Assembly (NCBI GenBank): GCA_947630285.1
Contig: CANRHD010000002.1
Location: forward strand, 1 to 64,000
Source of the DNA: an uncultured Clostridia bacterium
Lineage (GTDB): Bacteria; Bacillota; Clostridia; Oscillospirales; Acutalibacteraceae
Direction: 5' to 3'
DNA length: 64,000 nt
Shown: positions 63,741 through 64,000 of the stretch, piece after piece
Layout of the letters: every line of letters starts with the position of its first letter
How positions within the stretch are numbered: position 1 is the stretch's first letter
Notes under the pieces: model-generated
Told to the model about the DNA's origin: nothing
Database searches by the model: none
Seen by the model: the letters and a program-made list of their open reading frames with translations, nothing else
Made by a program: the position numbers and the translations under genes

Positions 63741-64000
63741 TTATTTTGCCGCTGTATCTTCCAGCTTAAATTCCGCAAATATCGGGAAATGGTCGGAGGG
63801 ATAAACGCCGTCGTATGTATCGGTAACGACCTTATAATCCTCAACCTTAATGCCTGTTTTTGAAATCATAAAGTAGTCTAAGCACTCATGGTCAAGGTCT
63901 TTTCCGAAGTCTTGGAAAGTGCAGGAGATCATGGGATTTTCAAGCTGATATTTTGCGTCGAGGAAATCCTTGGTGACATTTTTGTATGTGGTGCTATCCT
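63741..64000 (-). CDS. Endonuclease/exonuclease/phosphatase-family protein, C-terminal part (partial)
   Basis: Reads into the window from the right; the frame is open to the edge. The visible C-terminus has HECLDYFMIS and the terminal SDHFPIFAEF, the Asp-His pair typical of the EEP fold (exonuclease III, DNase I, sphingomyelinase-like phosphatases). The N-terminus and true start lie outside. The substrate is unknown. It converges on GH31, and the duplicated hairpins lie between the two. Confidence 0.78.
   Translation of the reverse strand, partial: DSTTYKNVTKDFLDAKYQLENPMISCTFQDFGKDLDHECLDYFMISKTGIKVEDYKVVTDTYDGVYPSDHFPIFAEFKLEDTAAK

Overview
The window looks like chromosome of an anaerobic, probably gut-associated clostridial Firmicute (Oscillospiraceae/Eubacteriales-like). 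The signs are strong AGGAGG-type ribosome sites, a T-box leader on thrS, a ZTP riboswitch on the purine operon, YlmC/YmxH and YlmH proteins, a UPF0237/UPF0210 pair, a stand-alone archaeal-type IMP cyclohydrolase, and a large glycoside hydrolase cluster. The placement is an inference from gene content.

Layout. 1-3.8 kb: C-terminus of a ComEC-like protein, holA, a Toprim/RNase M5-like gene, a 40-residue microprotein and a YifB/ComM ATPase, all co-directional. 3.9-5.6 kb: ispE and a PHP phosphatase on the minus strand. 5.8-8.0 kb: three single-gene units (GNAT, HAD, GNAT) separated by two 54-bp inverted repeats and bounded by half copies of that repeat. 8.0-19.5 kb: housekeeping and membrane genes (lipoprotein, ACT/UPF0210 pair, MATE, EamA, phosphoesterase, thrS with T-box, VTT protein, ylmC, ylmH). 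19.5-23.1 kb: a candidate small RNA, a T-rich region, tRNA-Pro, a PfkB kinase/GH32 pair and Hsp20. 23.1-28.7 kb: AT-rich accessory region with integrase debris, a regulator/endonuclease/methyltransferase set, a GNAT, an ART-like protein and a Nudix hydrolase; a 63-bp repeat starts at the stop codon of two of these genes. 29-33.3 kb: a duplicated-domain membrane protein, tRNA-Ala, a truncated PAP2 protein, an amidase and a Ca2+/Na+ antiporter.

33.5-46.5 kb is one minus-strand operon for purine synthesis and its one-carbon supply, read from a ZTP riboswitch: purE, purF, purM, a formate/nitrite-type transporter, purN, an archaeal-type purO, stand-alone AICAR formyltransferase, purD, purL and fhs. 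The transporter and Fhs fit formate-driven formyl-THF supply for PurN and the AICAR step. The purF product lacks the usual catalytic Cys1.

46.7-63.1 kb is a catabolic region. On the minus strand lie a PI-PLC-like protein, a metallo-beta-lactamase-fold hydrolase, a PfkB kinase and an ABC exporter. Divergent from them on the plus strand lie a PHP protein, GH4, a GPH sugar symporter, a zinc-ribbon membrane protein, GH38, two GH43-like enzymes and GH31. The GH4 reading frame needs a non-ATG start.

The most unusual feature is a dispersed element of about 260 bp in four copies (near 13.1, 18.5, 29.0 and 63.4 kb). Each copy is bracketed by two near-identical palindromic hairpins; the hairpin sequence differs from copy to copy but matches within a copy. 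This looks like a mobile, structured, non-coding element that duplicates a whole hairpin on insertion. One copy has itself been invaded by a 282-bp element with long terminal inverted repeats.
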